Source: RUG12461 sp045657665
GTDB lineage: Bacteria > Bacillota > Clostridia > Lachnospirales > Lachnospiraceae
Reading direction: 5' to 3'
DNA: 64,000 nucleotides
Assembly: GCA_045657665.1 (NCBI GenBank)
Contig: JAZOTN010000038.1
Span: 236,972-300,971 of the forward strand
The notes beneath the pieces were generated by a model that saw only the letters and a list, made by a program, of their open reading frames with translations, ran no database searches and was not told the DNA's origin. Below, one piece after another: positions 15,186 to 24,296 of the stretch. Made by a program: the position numbers and the translations under genes. Each line of letters opens with the position of its first letter. Positions within the stretch are counted from its first letter, which is position 1.

Positions 15186-16931
15186 ATGGAAAAAAAGAGT
15201 AACAGGATTATGGATGCATTGCGAAAGGCAGCAAGAAATGAAGGCCGTGGGATAAAACTCCGAAAAAAACGCGTGATCGCTGCAGGCGTTGTCACCGCGT
15301 CACTGGCGACGATGGTTGGAGTGGCAGGGTTCTATAATATTTCAACCAGAACGATGGTGGAACGAACGAATGATATGGTGCTGGGAGCCGACTATGTGGA
15401 ATGGATGAGCGCTCAGATCAAGGACGCGACCTATCAGAGTATGGAGGATTATGCGCAGAAGAAGCCGGATGGGGAGGGATCGACACTCGCGGCCTATATC
15501 AATTCGAACGATATCGCGGGGATCGCGGACCTTGTCATGACAGGGATCGATGAACGGTATGAAGCCACGGGAGAGGCTTTTTCACAGGGACAGCGCGATC
15601 AGATGGTACGAATTGTGGAAAGTGAGATCAACAATTCGATTGAAGATGCACTGACAGACCTTACCGATCAGAATGTGGAGGCAATGACGGAAAAAACATA
15701 TCAATACGTGGCGGAGTATGTTTCCGATCATATGAAGGAAGCGATCACAAAAGCCTCGGAAACGGCAGAACTGTCCACAAAGACAGAAAGGAAGACCGCT
15801 GAGATCGAAGGAAAGCTGACCGGACAGGAAAATGAGATCAGGGCACTTTCGGAACAGAGCGGCAAGGAAGAGAAGGCAATCGCTGCTGCAAACGAAAAGG
15901 TAGCAGCAAATGAGAAAGCGGTCGCGGCAACGAATGAGAAGGTTGCAGCGAATGAAAAGACTGTCACGGCGGTGAATGAGAAAGTGGCAGCGAATGAAAA
16001 GTCTGTCGCTGCAGTGAATGAGAAAGTGGCGGCGAATGAAAAGACTGTCGCGGCAACGAATGAGAAGGTTGCAGCGAATGAAAAGTCGGTTGCAGCTGTC
16101 AATGAGAAACTTGCAGCGAACGAAAAGACCGTTGCAGCCGCGAGCGAAAAGGCGGCAGCAAGTGAGAGGATTGCTCAGGAGAATGCGGCAACACTGGTAT
16201 CGGTTCGGGAAGATACAAAGAAAAACGCGGAAGCTATGGTGCTGCTTGACCGCCGTGTGGATGAAAAAATCGCATCGTTACCGGATCATACTGCACAGTT
16301 TGAAAAACAGGATGAAAAGCTTTCGGAACTGAACACCAGGACCGGAACCAATGCGGAGATGATTGATAAGTTGCAGACACAGGTGAACCAGGATGCTCTG
16401 ACCTTCAGTAATTACGTGGCGGATACGGACGGCAGGTTTGACGAACTGTCGGCAAGACTGGCAGCACTGGAAGCAAACAAAGGACTTGATCTGGACAGCA
16501 TCTATCCGGTTGGAAGCATCTATATCACTGCTTCCGCAGAGTCGCCTGCGACAAAGCTTGGCGGAGAATGGCAGATGGTGAATGCAGGGAAGACTCTGGT
16601 CGGCGCCGGAAGTGTCACAGATGCATCGGGGCAGGTCATGGATTTTCCGGCAGGAAGCATGGGGGGAGAATACGCACATGTGCTGTCCGAAAGCCAGCTT
16701 CCGAAACATACACATCCGTTCCTTGACAATATGGCTTCAAAAATCAGTCCGATCCGGTATCCGAACGGACAGAACAGCAACTCCGGAGGGCTGTATTTCC
16801 TTTATGATCTGACGCTGGACACGAAAGAACCAATCCAGATGGAGAATGCAACAGGCGAGGCGGGAGGAAGTGAAGCATTCAGCCTGATGCAGCCGTACGT
16901 AGTCGTTTATATGTGGCAGAGAACTGCATAA
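15186..16931 (+). CDS. membrane-anchored coiled-coil protein with phage tail-collar-like C-terminal domain
   Basis: 581 residues, no precise family recognised. A basic N-terminus (to about residue 28) leads into one hydrophobic segment (about 29-50) that would anchor the protein with the rest outside. Residues 231-328 are seven consecutive 14-residue repeats of the form AxNEKxAANEKxVA, two heptads each, predicted to be a trimeric or dimeric coiled coil. After a further helical stretch, residues about 440-581 (YPVGSIYITASA, LGGEWQMV, SQLPKHTHPF, MQPYVVVYMWQRTA) resemble phage baseplate/tail-collar proteins, in which PVGSIY, SHTH and PPYLVVYMWKR are hallmarks. No other phage genes surround it. 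The start at 15186 follows GGGGGT. It could be a domesticated tail-fibre-like surface structure. Confidence 0.8.
   Translation: MEKKSNRIMDALRKAARNEGRGIKLRKKRVIAAGVVTASLATMVGVAGFYNISTRTMVERTNDMVLGADYVEWMSAQIKDATYQSMEDYAQKKPDGEGSTLAAYINSNDIAGIADLVMTGIDERYEATGEAFSQGQRDQMVRIVESEINNSIEDALTDLTDQNVEAMTEKTYQYVAEYVSDHMKEAITKASETAELSTKTERKTAEIEGKLTGQENEIRALSEQSGKEEKAIAAANEKVAANEKAVAATNEKVAANEKTVTAVNEKVAANEKSVAAVNEKVAANEKTVAATNEKVAANEKSVAAVNEKLAANEKTVAAASEKAAASERIAQENAATLVSVREDTKKNAEAMVLLDRRVDEKIASLPDHTAQFEKQDEKLSELNTRTGTNAEMIDKLQTQVNQDALTFSNYVADTDGRFDELSARLAALEANKGLDLDSIYPVGSIYITASAESPATKLGGEWQMVNAGKTLVGAGSVTDASGQVMDFPAGSMGGEYAHVLSESQLPKHTHPFLDNMASKISPIRYPNGQNSNSGGLYFLYDLTLDTKEPIQMENATGEAGGSEAFSLMQPYVVVYMWQRTA
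15876..16169 (+). repeat. seven tandem 42-bp coding repeats
   Basis: Each 42-bp unit encodes 14 residues (AxNEKxAANEKxVA). Units start at 15876, 15918, 15960 and so on; the last reads TVAAASEKAAASER and is the most diverged. Near-identity of units 2-6 suggests recent expansion and possible length variation between strains. Confidence 0.9.
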
Positions 16932-17031
16932 GGAAAAATGATATCTTGAGATATTGTGAGAAAATAAGAGAATATAAAAGCATATAGGAGAAATACAGCA
17001 ATATCGTGGATAATTACGGGAAAAAGCATGC

Positions 17032-17060
17032 TTGCAGATTTTGTGCTTTAAACCTAATAT
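17032..17060 (+). promoter_or_regulatory. groES-groEL promoter
   Basis: TTGCAG (17032-17037), a 17-base spacer and TAATAT (17055-17060). The CIRCE operator begins 11 bases downstream of the -10. Confidence 0.7.
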
Positions 17061-17071
17061 AGTCCTATCGG

Positions 17072-17098
17072 TTAGCACTCAAATCGAAAGAGTGCTAA
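17072..17098 (+). promoter_or_regulatory. CIRCE operator (HrcA binding site)
   Basis: TTAGCACTC, nine bases, GAGTGCTAA: a perfect match to the CIRCE inverted repeat bound by the heat-shock repressor HrcA. Its place in the leader of groES shows HrcA control of groESL. Confidence 0.97.
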
Positions 17099-17127
17099 TA
17101 AAACGAAATATAAGGAGGGAAATATCA

Positions 17128-17415
17128 ATGAAACTGGCACCGTTAATGGACAGAGTGGTATTGAAGCAGCTGGAAGCTGAAGAAACTACGAAATCGGGAA
17201 TCATCCTGACGGGATCCGCACAGGAAAAACCGCAGGAAGCAGAGGTGATCGCTGTCGGACCGGGCGGAGTTGTGGATGGTAAAGAGGTGAAGATGCAGGT
17301 CAAGAAAGGCCAGAAGGTCATCTACTCCAAATATGCCGGAACCGAAGTAAAGCTGGACGGTGAGGAGTATATCATCGTAAAGCAGAACGATATTCTTGCA
17401 GTAGTGGAAAAATAA
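17128..17415 (+). CDS. groES: co-chaperonin GroES
   Basis: 95 residues, normal length. It is the heptameric lid of the GroEL chamber. MKLAPLMDRVVLKQLEAEETTKSGI includes the mobile loop that contacts GroEL, and VIAVGPGG and the C-terminal IVKQNDILAVVE are standard. AAGGAGG lies before ATG 17128; the longer frame from 17032 would run through the promoter and CIRCE. groEL begins 22 bp downstream. Confidence 0.98.
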   Translation: MKLAPLMDRVVLKQLEAEETTKSGIILTGSAQEKPQEAEVIAVGPGGVVDGKEVKMQVKKGQKVIYSKYAGTEVKLDGEEYIIVKQNDILAVVEK

Positions 17416-17437
17416 TCCAATTTAGGAGGAGAGAGAA

Positions 17438-19063
17438 ATGGCTAAGGAATTGAAATACGGAACAGAAGCAAGAGCAGCACTGCAGTCGGGAGTTGATCAG
17501 CTTGCGGATACCGTCCGCGTCACACTGGGACCGAAAGGACGTAATGTGGTCCTTGACAAATCCTATGGTGCACCGCTTATCACAAACGATGGTGTTACCA
17601 TAGCAAAAGAGATCGAGCTTGAGGATGCATTCGAGAACATGGGCGCGCAGCTCGTAAAGGAAGTGGCGACCAAGACGAACGATGTGGCAGGTGATGGTAC
17701 GACAACAGCAACCGTGCTTGCACAGGCTATGATCAAGGAAGGCATGAAGAACCTGGAGGCAGGCGCTAATCCGATCGCACTCCGCAGAGGTATGAAGAAA
17801 GCGACCGAGGCGGCAGTAGAATCTCTGAAGAAGATGAGCAGCAAGGTCAAGGACAAAGACCAGAAGCAGAAGGTCGCAGCTATTTCTGCAGGTGATGAGG
17901 CGGTCGGCACCATGATCGCGGATGCGATCGAAAAGGTTTCCAACGAGGGTGTCATCACGATAGAGGAAAGCAAGACCATGCAGACAGAGGTTGAGCTTGT
18001 GGAAGGTATGCAGTTCGACCGCGGTTATGTTTCCGCATATATGTGCACCGATATGGATAAGATGGAAGCAGTTCTTGACGACCCGTACATCCTGATCACG
18101 GACAAGAAGCTTTCCAATATTCAGGAGATTCTGCCGCTTCTGGAGCAGGTGGTACAGCAGGGAGCACGTCTTCTCATCATCGCAGAAGATATTGAGGGCG
18201 AGGCGCTTACGACTCTGATCGTGAACAAGCTTCGCGGCACCTTCAATGTTGTGGCTGTGAAGGCTCCCGGATATGGTGATCGCAGAAAAGCAATGCTGGA
18301 AGATATCGCAATCCTGACCGGCGGACAGGTCATCAGTTCTGACCTTGGACTGGAGCTTAAGGATACCACGATGGATCAGCTTGGCAGAGCAAAATCCGTT
18401 AAGGTACAGAAGGAGAACACGATCATCGTTGACGGACTCGGAGCCAAGAAGGACATTCAGTCCCGTATCAACCAGATCCGCGGGCAGATCGATGAAACGA
18501 CTTCTGATTTCGATAAGGAAAAACTGCAGGAGCGTCTTGCAAAGATGGCCGGCGGCGTAGCGGTTATCCGTGTCGGCGCGGCTACCGAGACCGAGATGAA
18601 AGAAAGCAAGATGCGTATGGAGGATGCACTGAACGCGACCAGGGCAGCTGTCGAGGAAGGCATTATCGCAGGCGGCGGTTCCGCGTATATCCACGCTCAG
18701 AAGGATGTGGAGAAGCTTGCAAACAGCCTTGAAGGCGATGAGAAGACCGGCGCAAACGTTATCCTGAAGGCACTTGAAGCTCCGCTTTACTATATCGCAG
18801 AGAACGCGGGCCTTGAAGGTGCGGTGATCATTAACAAGGTAAAAGAGAGCAAGAAGGGCATGGGCTTTGACGCAGCAAAGGAAGCGTATGTGGATATGGT
18901 TTCCTCCGGAATCATTGATCCGGTCAAGGTAACGAGAAGCGCCCTGCAGAATGCGACCAGTGTAGCGGCAACGTTCCTGACCACAGAGTCTGTGGTTGCC
19001 AACATCAAGGAGCCGACGCCTCCGATGCCGGCAGGCGGTGCAGGAATGGGCGGAATGATGTAA
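17438..19063 (+). CDS. groEL: chaperonin GroEL
   Basis: 541 residues. The 14-mer chaperonin folds proteins in an ATP-driven chamber. The ATP site motif VAGDGTTTATVLAQ (near residue 85), the apical-domain region and the hinge are intact. The C-terminus ends in the usual Gly-Met run (GGAGMGGMM). AGGAGG lies before ATG. It is cotranscribed with groES under HrcA/CIRCE and ends at a strong terminator at 19079-19108. Confidence 0.99.
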   Translation: MAKELKYGTEARAALQSGVDQLADTVRVTLGPKGRNVVLDKSYGAPLITNDGVTIAKEIELEDAFENMGAQLVKEVATKTNDVAGDGTTTATVLAQAMIKEGMKNLEAGANPIALRRGMKKATEAAVESLKKMSSKVKDKDQKQKVAAISAGDEAVGTMIADAIEKVSNEGVITIEESKTMQTEVELVEGMQFDRGYVSAYMCTDMDKMEAVLDDPYILITDKKLSNIQEILPLLEQVVQQGARLLIIAEDIEGEALTTLIVNKLRGTFNVVAVKAPGYGDRRKAMLEDIAILTGGQVISSDLGLELKDTTMDQLGRAKSVKVQKENTIIVDGLGAKKDIQSRINQIRGQIDETTSDFDKEKLQERLAKMAGGVAVIRVGAATETEMKESKMRMEDALNATRAAVEEGIIAGGGSAYIHAQKDVEKLANSLEGDEKTGANVILKALEAPLYYIAENAGLEGAVIINKVKESKKGMGFDAAKEAYVDMVSSGIIDPVKVTRSALQNATSVAATFLTTESVVANIKEPTPPMPAGGAGMGGMM

Positions 19064-19078
19064 GATCGTTTTTCCGGA

Positions 19079-19108
19079 CGGGAACGCCTTTTGGGCGTTC
19101 CCGTTTTT
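19079..19108 (+). terminator. rho-independent terminator after groEL
   Basis: CGGGAACGCC and GGCGTTCCCG form a 10-bp stem with a 5-base loop, followed by TTTTT. Confidence 0.95.
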
Positions 19109-19110
19109 AC

Positions 19111-19139
19111 TTGTTTCAAAACCTAAAGTATGCTACAAT
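19111..19139 (+). promoter_or_regulatory. promoter for the degV gene
   Basis: TTGTTT (19111-19116), a 17-base spacer and TACAAT (19134-19139), directly after the groEL terminator. Confidence 0.65.
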
Positions 19140-19169
19140 CCATTCGGTGTTTTGAGAAGGAGGTAGCGC

Positions 19170-20036
19170 ATGAGTAAAGTAGCGATAATTACGGACAGCA
19201 ACAGCGGGATCACACAGAAAGAGGCAGAGAAGATCGGTGTACTGGTGGTTCCGATGCCTTTTCGGATCAATAATAAGGATTATTTTGAAGATATCAATCT
19301 GACCCAGGAGGAGTTTTACGGCCTTCTTGATGAGGGAGCGGAGATATCTACTTCCATGCCGGAACCCGGAGCGGTTACCGACCTTTGGGATAAGACATTG
19401 AAGGAATATGATGAGATCGTCTATATTCCGATGTCCAGCGGACTCAGCAGTTCCTGCTCGACCGCGATCATGCTTTCCGACGATTACGATGGAAAGGTTC
19501 AGGTTGTTGACAACCAGCGTATTTCCGTTACGCAGCGTCAGAGTGTTCTTGATGCCAAGGAACTGGCGGACAGTGGAAAATCTGCAGCAGAGATCCGTTC
19601 GATCCTTCTTAAGGAGAAGTTTGAGTCCAGTATCTATATCATGGTGGATACGCTGACATATCTGAAACGCGGGGGCAGGATCACACCCGCGGCAGCAGCT
19701 CTCGGCACGATGCTGAAGTTAAAACCGGTGCTCCAGATCCAGGGAGAGCGGCTGGATGCTTTTGCAAAAGCAAGAAATGTAAAAAAAGCGAAGGAGATCA
19801 TGATCGAGGCAATGCAGCGTGATTTCCGGGAACGGTTCAAGGATCCGGACGGAGAGAATATCCATCTTGCGATCGCATATACCAAAGATCTTGAAGGCGC
19901 AGAGGAATGGAAGGAAGAAGTGCTCGCGGCATTCGGCGACCGTGAGATCGTAGTGAACCCGCTGTCTCTTTCCGTGTCCTGTCATATCGGACCGGGATCA
20001 CTGGCCCTGGCTTGCAGTTGTGCGGTTAAGAGCTAG
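19170..20036 (+). CDS. DegV family fatty-acid-binding protein
   Basis: 288 residues, complete. IITDSNSGITQKEAEKIGV is the DegV N-terminal signature; ISTSMPEPG contains the TSQPS-like motif that contacts the fatty-acid carboxylate; YLKRGGRITPAAAALG and the final HIGPGSLALAC are C-terminal hallmarks. As a FakB-type protein it would carry an acyl chain for phosphorylation by FakA in phospholipid synthesis. GGAGGT precedes the ATG. This is the second DegV paralog in the window after the partial one at 1-468. purA follows 100 bp later with no clear promoter of its own, so readthrough is possible. Confidence 0.93.
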   Translation: MSKVAIITDSNSGITQKEAEKIGVLVVPMPFRINNKDYFEDINLTQEEFYGLLDEGAEISTSMPEPGAVTDLWDKTLKEYDEIVYIPMSSGLSSSCSTAIMLSDDYDGKVQVVDNQRISVTQRQSVLDAKELADSGKSAAEIRSILLKEKFESSIYIMVDTLTYLKRGGRITPAAAALGTMLKLKPVLQIQGERLDAFAKARNVKKAKEIMIEAMQRDFRERFKDPDGENIHLAIAYTKDLEGAEEWKEEVLAAFGDREIVVNPLSLSVSCHIGPGSLALACSCAVKS

Positions 20037-20135
20037 GATTGCGACGGGAAATGTGGTTTAGGGAGTTTCCCGGATAAGGCAGGAGAGTGGGAAGCAATAA
20101 TGAGTACAGACATCATATAAAGGAGTCATGCAGAT

Positions 20136-21410
20136 ATGGTAAAAGCAGTTGTCGGCGCCAACTGGGGCGATGAAGGAAAAGGGAAGATAACGGATATGCT
20201 TGCGGATCAGGCGGATATCGTCATCCGTTTTCAGGGTGGTGCGAACGCCGGGCATACGATCGTAAACAATTACGGGAAGTTTGCTCTTCATACACTGCCG
20301 TCCGGTGTGTTCCATGAGCATATCACAAATATTATCGGTAACGGTGTGGCTGTGAATATTCCGAAGATCGTTGAGGAAGTGAAGTCCATTACGGATCGAG
20401 GCGTTCCCTCGCCAAGGCTCCTTATTTCGGATCGTGCGCAGATCGTGATGAGTTACCATATTCTGTTTGACCAGTATGAAGAGGAGCGCCTCGGAGGAAA
20501 ATCCTTTGGCTCCACGAAATCGGGTATCGCCCCGTTTTACTCGGATAAATATGCAAAGATCGGTTTCCAGATCAGCGAGCTGTTTGATGAGGAACTGATC
20601 CGCGAAAAGGCGAAAAATGTTTGTGACCAGAAGAATGTCATTTTTGAGCATCTCTACCATAAACCGCTTCTTTCTCCGGAGGAAATCGTAAAAGAGCTGA
20701 CCGGATATCGTGAAATGGTTGAGCCTTATGTAGCGGATGTTTCAGCGTTCCTTAGCCGGGCGCTGAAGGAAGGAAAGGAAATCCTTCTGGAGGGACAGCT
20801 CGGTACCTTAAAGGATCCGGATCATGGTATTTACCCGATGGTGACATCTTCTTCGACGCTTGCTGCTTATGGGGCTATCGGCGCCGGGATTCCGCCCTAT
20901 GAGATCAAAAAGGTCGTTGTAGTCTGCAAAGCGTATTCCAGCGCAGTTGGAGCAGGGGCATTTGTCAGTGAGATCTTTGGTGATGAGGCAGAGGAACTCA
21001 GGAAACGCGGTGGTGACGGCGGCGAGTATGGTGCTACCACGGGAAGACCGCGGCGAATGGGATGGTTCGACTGCGTGGCATCAAAGTATGGATGTCGCCT
21101 GCAGGGAGCGACAGATGTGGCATTTACGGTTCTTGACGTTCTGGGATATCTGGATGAGATTCCGGTGTGCGTAGGTTATGAGATTGACGGGAAAGTGACA
21201 ACGGATTTCCCGGTCACGGCAAAGCTCGAAAAAGCGAAGCCTGTTTACGAAACGCTTCCCGGCTGGAAGACAGACATCCGTGGGATCCGTAAGTATGAGG
21301 ATCTTCCGGAGAACTGCCGCAAATACATCGAATTTGTAGAAGAGAAGATCGGTTATCCGGTCACGATGGTCAGTAACGGTCCGGGGAGAGAAGATATCAT
21401 ATACAGATGA
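20136..21410 (+). CDS. purA: adenylosuccinate synthase
   Basis: 424 residues. It joins IMP and aspartate with GTP in the first committed step to AMP. The GTP loop is GANWGDEGKGKITD near the N-terminus, followed by FQGGANAGHTIV with the catalytic His, LLEGQLGT and TTGRPRRMGWFD. AAAGGAG lies 10 bases before the ATG. It ends directly against the convergent small membrane protein gene, with stop codons abutting at 21410/21411. Confidence 0.97.
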   Translation: MVKAVVGANWGDEGKGKITDMLADQADIVIRFQGGANAGHTIVNNYGKFALHTLPSGVFHEHITNIIGNGVAVNIPKIVEEVKSITDRGVPSPRLLISDRAQIVMSYHILFDQYEEERLGGKSFGSTKSGIAPFYSDKYAKIGFQISELFDEELIREKAKNVCDQKNVIFEHLYHKPLLSPEEIVKELTGYREMVEPYVADVSAFLSRALKEGKEILLEGQLGTLKDPDHGIYPMVTSSSTLAAYGAIGAGIPPYEIKKVVVVCKAYSSAVGAGAFVSEIFGDEAEELRKRGGDGGEYGATTGRPRRMGWFDCVASKYGCRLQGATDVAFTVLDVLGYLDEIPVCVGYEIDGKVTTDFPVTAKLEKAKPVYETLPGWKTDIRGIRKYEDLPENCRKYIEFVEEKIGYPVTMVSNGPGREDIIYR

Positions 21411-21623
21411 TCATTCTTCGCCACGGCTTCTCTTCCACCAGTGCCAGAGCCTCTCATACACCCAGATCATGATCGGAATGACTCCGGACAGAATGATCGA
21501 GGTCATGAGAAGATCAAAGGTGTATGCTGATCCGGTCAGGGCGAGCACAAGCGTTACGATATAAAGAGAAATCAGGGCAATCGCCCCGAGGAGTGCCAGG
21601 ATCCGTTTTCCTTTCGGTGCCAT
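21411..21623 (-). CDS. small two-helix membrane protein, unknown function
   Basis: 70 residues with two hydrophobic segments (about 8-30 and 38-57) followed by a tryptophan- and Arg-rich tail (YERLWHWWKRSRGEE). I choose ATG 21623 because GGAAAGG lies nine bases upstream; ATG 21632 follows that site directly, and the longer frame to 21686 begins upstream of the -10. It has its own promoter (21657-21686) and converges on purA. No function can be named. Confidence 0.6.
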   Translation of the reverse strand: MAPKGKRILALLGAIALISLYIVTLVLALTGSAYTFDLLMTSIILSGVIPIMIWVYERLWHWWKRSRGEE

Positions 21624-21656
21624 ATCAATCATCCTTTCCGACTTCTTTGATATCTC

Positions 21657-21686
21657 ATCATAGTCCGGAAAGGTTTTTCTTGTCAA
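21657..21686 (-). promoter_or_regulatory. promoter of the small membrane protein gene
   Basis: On the minus strand, TTGACA (21686-21681), an 18-base spacer and TATGAT (21662-21657). Confidence 0.6.
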
Positions 21687-21736
21687 TAAGACGTTCCTGT
21701 TATGAACGGCAGGAATGAAAGAGGAGTTTTAAAAAT

Positions 21737-21943
21737 GTGGAGACAACGCCTGTTCGCGTCCGGGAGCCACAGAGTTTTTCGGTGGAATCCGACACGGAAG
21801 AAATCCCGGAGATTCCGGACGAGGAGCTGGATGAATGGATCACTGAGTTGACGGAACAAAATGAAAGCATCAAAGAGGAACTGGATCTTCTCGCGGCAAA
21901 GCGTGATGTCCTGCGGGGGCGGTACGGCATGACAGCGGAATAA
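21737..21943 (+). CDS. small acidic coiled-coil protein, hypothetical
   Basis: 68 residues from a GTG start; GAGGAG lies 10 bases upstream. It is strongly acidic with a predicted helix (DEELDEWITELTEQNESIK and beyond) and ends in GRYGMTAE. No known family. The overlapping ATG at 21735 in another frame gives only 38 residues of basic, less protein-like sequence. Support is composition, ribosome binding site and the open interval between promoters; it could still be non-coding. Confidence 0.45.
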   Translation: METTPVRVREPQSFSVESDTEEIPEIPDEELDEWITELTEQNESIKEELDLLAAKRDVLRGRYGMTAE

Positions 21944-21979
21944 ATGGAAAAGCATTGTGTGGCAAAGCAACGGTGATAT

Positions 21980-22008
21980 TTGAAAAAAGAACGGTAAAGG
22001 AGTATAAT
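21980..22008 (+). promoter_or_regulatory. promoter for the SEC-C gene
   Basis: TTGAAA (21980-21985), a 17-base spacer and TATAAT (22003-22008). Confidence 0.7.
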
Positions 22009-22057
22009 GCAAGGACGGTGCGTAAGCCGAATCTAAAAAAGCAAAGGATGAAAAAAG

Positions 22058-22564
22058 ATGGCATTATTGGAACAGTGGCAGGCAATTGCATATAATCAGG
22101 AAACTGACAAAGGGAAGCTTCAAAAATTCTGGCAGAACTATTTCATGCTGGAGAAAGGCGTTTATGAGAAGCTCCTGGATGAGCCGGATACCGAGGCGAA
22201 GGGAACCGTAAAGGAACTCGCGGAAAAGTACGGGCTTTCCGTTATGGAGATGACCGGATTCCTTGACGGAATCAACGACAGCTTGAAAACTCCGAATCCG
22301 ATCGACACGATGGAGGAGGATACAGAGGTCAGCCTGGCTTTTGATAAGGAAAAACTATATAAAAACATGGTGGATGCAAAGGCGGACTGGCTGTATGAGC
22401 TTCCGCAGTGGGAGGCCATCTTTGATGAGGAAACCAGGAAAAAGCTCTACCTCGAACAAAAACGGTCGGGAACCGTCCATGTCGGCAAGAAAGTCGGACG
22501 GAACGATCCCTGTCCCTGCGGCAGCGGCAAGAAATACAAATTCTGCTGTGGAAAATCCGCATAA
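22058..22564 (+). CDS. SEC-C metal-binding motif protein
   Basis: 168 residues. The last 20 residues (GRNDPCPCGSGKKYKFCCG) are the zinc-binding SEC-C motif found at the SecA C-terminus and in many accessory proteins. The preceding 145 residues are helical and acidic, with no family I can name. SEC-C tails on small proteins can bind SecB-like partners, ribosomes or nucleic acids; nothing here decides. It has its own promoter and terminator, so it is a monocistronic unit. Confidence 0.85.
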   Translation: MALLEQWQAIAYNQETDKGKLQKFWQNYFMLEKGVYEKLLDEPDTEAKGTVKELAEKYGLSVMEMTGFLDGINDSLKTPNPIDTMEEDTEVSLAFDKEKLYKNMVDAKADWLYELPQWEAIFDEETRKKLYLEQKRSGTVHVGKKVGRNDPCPCGSGKKYKFCCGKSA

Positions 22565-22570
22565 CAATCG

Positions 22571-22607
22571 AAAATCCGGCGAGCTGAAAAGCTTTTCGGA
22601 TTTTTTC
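22571..22607 (+). terminator. rho-independent terminator after the SEC-C gene
   Basis: AAAATCCG and CGGATTTT pair, with an inner AGCT/AGCT stem, followed by TTTTTTC. Confidence 0.8.
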
Positions 22608-22726
22608 TTTTTCTCAGATAGACAAAAAAAACATTTTGTATCTTTCGCTCGACCTCACTTTCCGTTAGAATAACAAACTGATAAGGAAAAGTGGATTGTT
22701 TTGCATAAGAAAAGGAGAGAACGGTC

Positions 22727-24175
22727 ATGGGAATTATGGCATCCGCAAAAAATGCTGTGATAGCAGCGGGCATCAGCGGCGCGATCAAGTATCTGGAGAA
22801 GGATCCGGAAAAGAATGTACCGAAGATTGTAGACTGGGTAAACCGGTTTTCCCCGGAAAACAGTTTTAAAACACAGCGTGAATATATGACACAGATCGTG
22901 AACGATCCGGACAGTGCATGGTACAAGCTTGTCATGGATATTATGCACACCGTGGATACCGATGTGATGAAAACGGTCTTCACGAATTTCTTTATGAACG
23001 CGAACCTGATTGGCTGGAAGCGTCAGGAAGAGATCCGTCAGAAATATAACTGCAATGCACCCTGGGCGATCCTTCTGGATCCGACCAGTGCCTGCAATCT
23101 GCATTGTACCGGATGCTGGGCAGCTGAATACGGCAACAAGCTGAATCTTTCTCTGGATGAGATCAATGATATCATCCGTCAGGGAAAAGAGATCGGCACC
23201 TATATGTATATCTACACCGGCGGAGAGCCGCTGGTTCGTAAAAAAGACCTGATCAAGATCTGCGAACAGAACAGCGACTGCATCTTCCTCAGCTTCACAA
23301 ACGGCACGCTGATCGATGAGGAGTTCGCGGATGAGATGCTCCGCGTGAAGAACTTCGTTCCGGCGATCAGCAACGAGGGATTTGCGGAAGTAACAGACGG
23401 CAGAAGGGGCGAAGGTGTATTTGAAAAGTCCCGCCGCGCGATGGAGATCTTAAAGGAACGGAAGCTTCCGTTTGGTATTTCCTGTGCATACACCAGAGAG
23501 AATGTACCGGTGGTTTCTTCCGAGGAATATTTCGATGAAGTCATCAAATGGGGTGCGAAGTTCATCTGGTTCTTCCATCTGATGCCGACCGGCATGAAAG
23601 CAGCACCGGAACTGATGCCGACTCCGGAACAGAGAACCATGATGTATGAGAGGATTCGTTCCTACCGTGGAACCAAGCCGATCTTCGCAATGGATTTCCA
23701 GAACGACGGCGAGTTCGTGGGCGGATGTATTGCCGGCGGAAGACGTTTCTTCCATATCAATGCGAACGGTGACTGCGATCCCTGTGTATTCGTTCATTAT
23801 TCTGATTCCAACATCCGCGAGAAGACATTGCTGGAGGTTCTGACAAGCCCGCTGTTCAGAGCATATCATGACGGTCAGCCGTTCAATGACAATATGCTCC
23901 GTCCCTGCCCGATGCTGGAGAATCCGGAGAAACTTCAGGAGATCGTGAATCGTGTCGGTGCGAAATCTACGGACCTTGAGGCTCCCGAGAGCGTTGAGCA
24001 TCTCTGTGGCAAGTGCATGGAATATGCGAAGAACTGGAAGCCGGTTGCAGATGAGATCTGGGCAAAGGAAGAGGAAGTGAAAGCTCAGAACAAGAGCATC
24101 AAGGAAAAGCTTGATGAACAGAAGACTCATCGCGATGAGATGGAAGCAAAGCGGAATGCGGCAAAGGCGAGCTGA
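22727..24175 (+). CDS. radical SAM protein with additional C-terminal cysteine motifs
   Basis: 482 residues. The CNLHCTGC motif (near residues 123-130) binds the [4Fe-4S] cluster that cleaves S-adenosylmethionine, and YIYTGGEPL is the SAM-binding GGE motif. Further cysteines (GGCIAGGRRF, NANGDCDPCVF, LCGKCMEY) suggest a SPASM-like auxiliary cluster region. An N-terminal helical extension of about 100 residues precedes the barrel and a charged coiled coil ends the protein. AAAGGAGAG lies before the ATG. The substrate is not recognisable. The gene before the SCP2-like/H1-like protein might share a lipid-related role, which is only inference from adjacency. Confidence 0.85.
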   Translation: MGIMASAKNAVIAAGISGAIKYLEKDPEKNVPKIVDWVNRFSPENSFKTQREYMTQIVNDPDSAWYKLVMDIMHTVDTDVMKTVFTNFFMNANLIGWKRQEEIRQKYNCNAPWAILLDPTSACNLHCTGCWAAEYGNKLNLSLDEINDIIRQGKEIGTYMYIYTGGEPLVRKKDLIKICEQNSDCIFLSFTNGTLIDEEFADEMLRVKNFVPAISNEGFAEVTDGRRGEGVFEKSRRAMEILKERKLPFGISCAYTRENVPVVSSEEYFDEVIKWGAKFIWFFHLMPTGMKAAPELMPTPEQRTMMYERIRSYRGTKPIFAMDFQNDGEFVGGCIAGGRRFFHINANGDCDPCVFVHYSDSNIREKTLLEVLTSPLFRAYHDGQPFNDNMLRPCPMLENPEKLQEIVNRVGAKSTDLEAPESVEHLCGKCMEYAKNWKPVADEIWAKEEEVKAQNKSIKEKLDEQKTHRDEMEAKRNAAKAS

Positions 24176-24218
24176 TGATTTTCGATTTCCTGAATTAAGG
24201 AAAAACTTGAAACACCAC

Positions 24219-24246
24219 TTGCAATTCTGAAAAAAGACGCTATAAT
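24219..24246 (+). promoter_or_regulatory. promoter for the SCP2/H1-like gene
   Basis: TTGCAA (24219-24224), a 16-base spacer and a perfect TATAAT (24241-24246). Confidence 0.7.
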
Positions 24247-24296
24247 CATAAGATGTGGGCAATGAAAAGGATTGCGTCGATATGGAGGGAAACAGT

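Noticed and set aside
17372..18694. 440-residue minus-strand frame opposite groEL
   Set aside because: A known type of shadow frame over groEL; groEL itself is complete.
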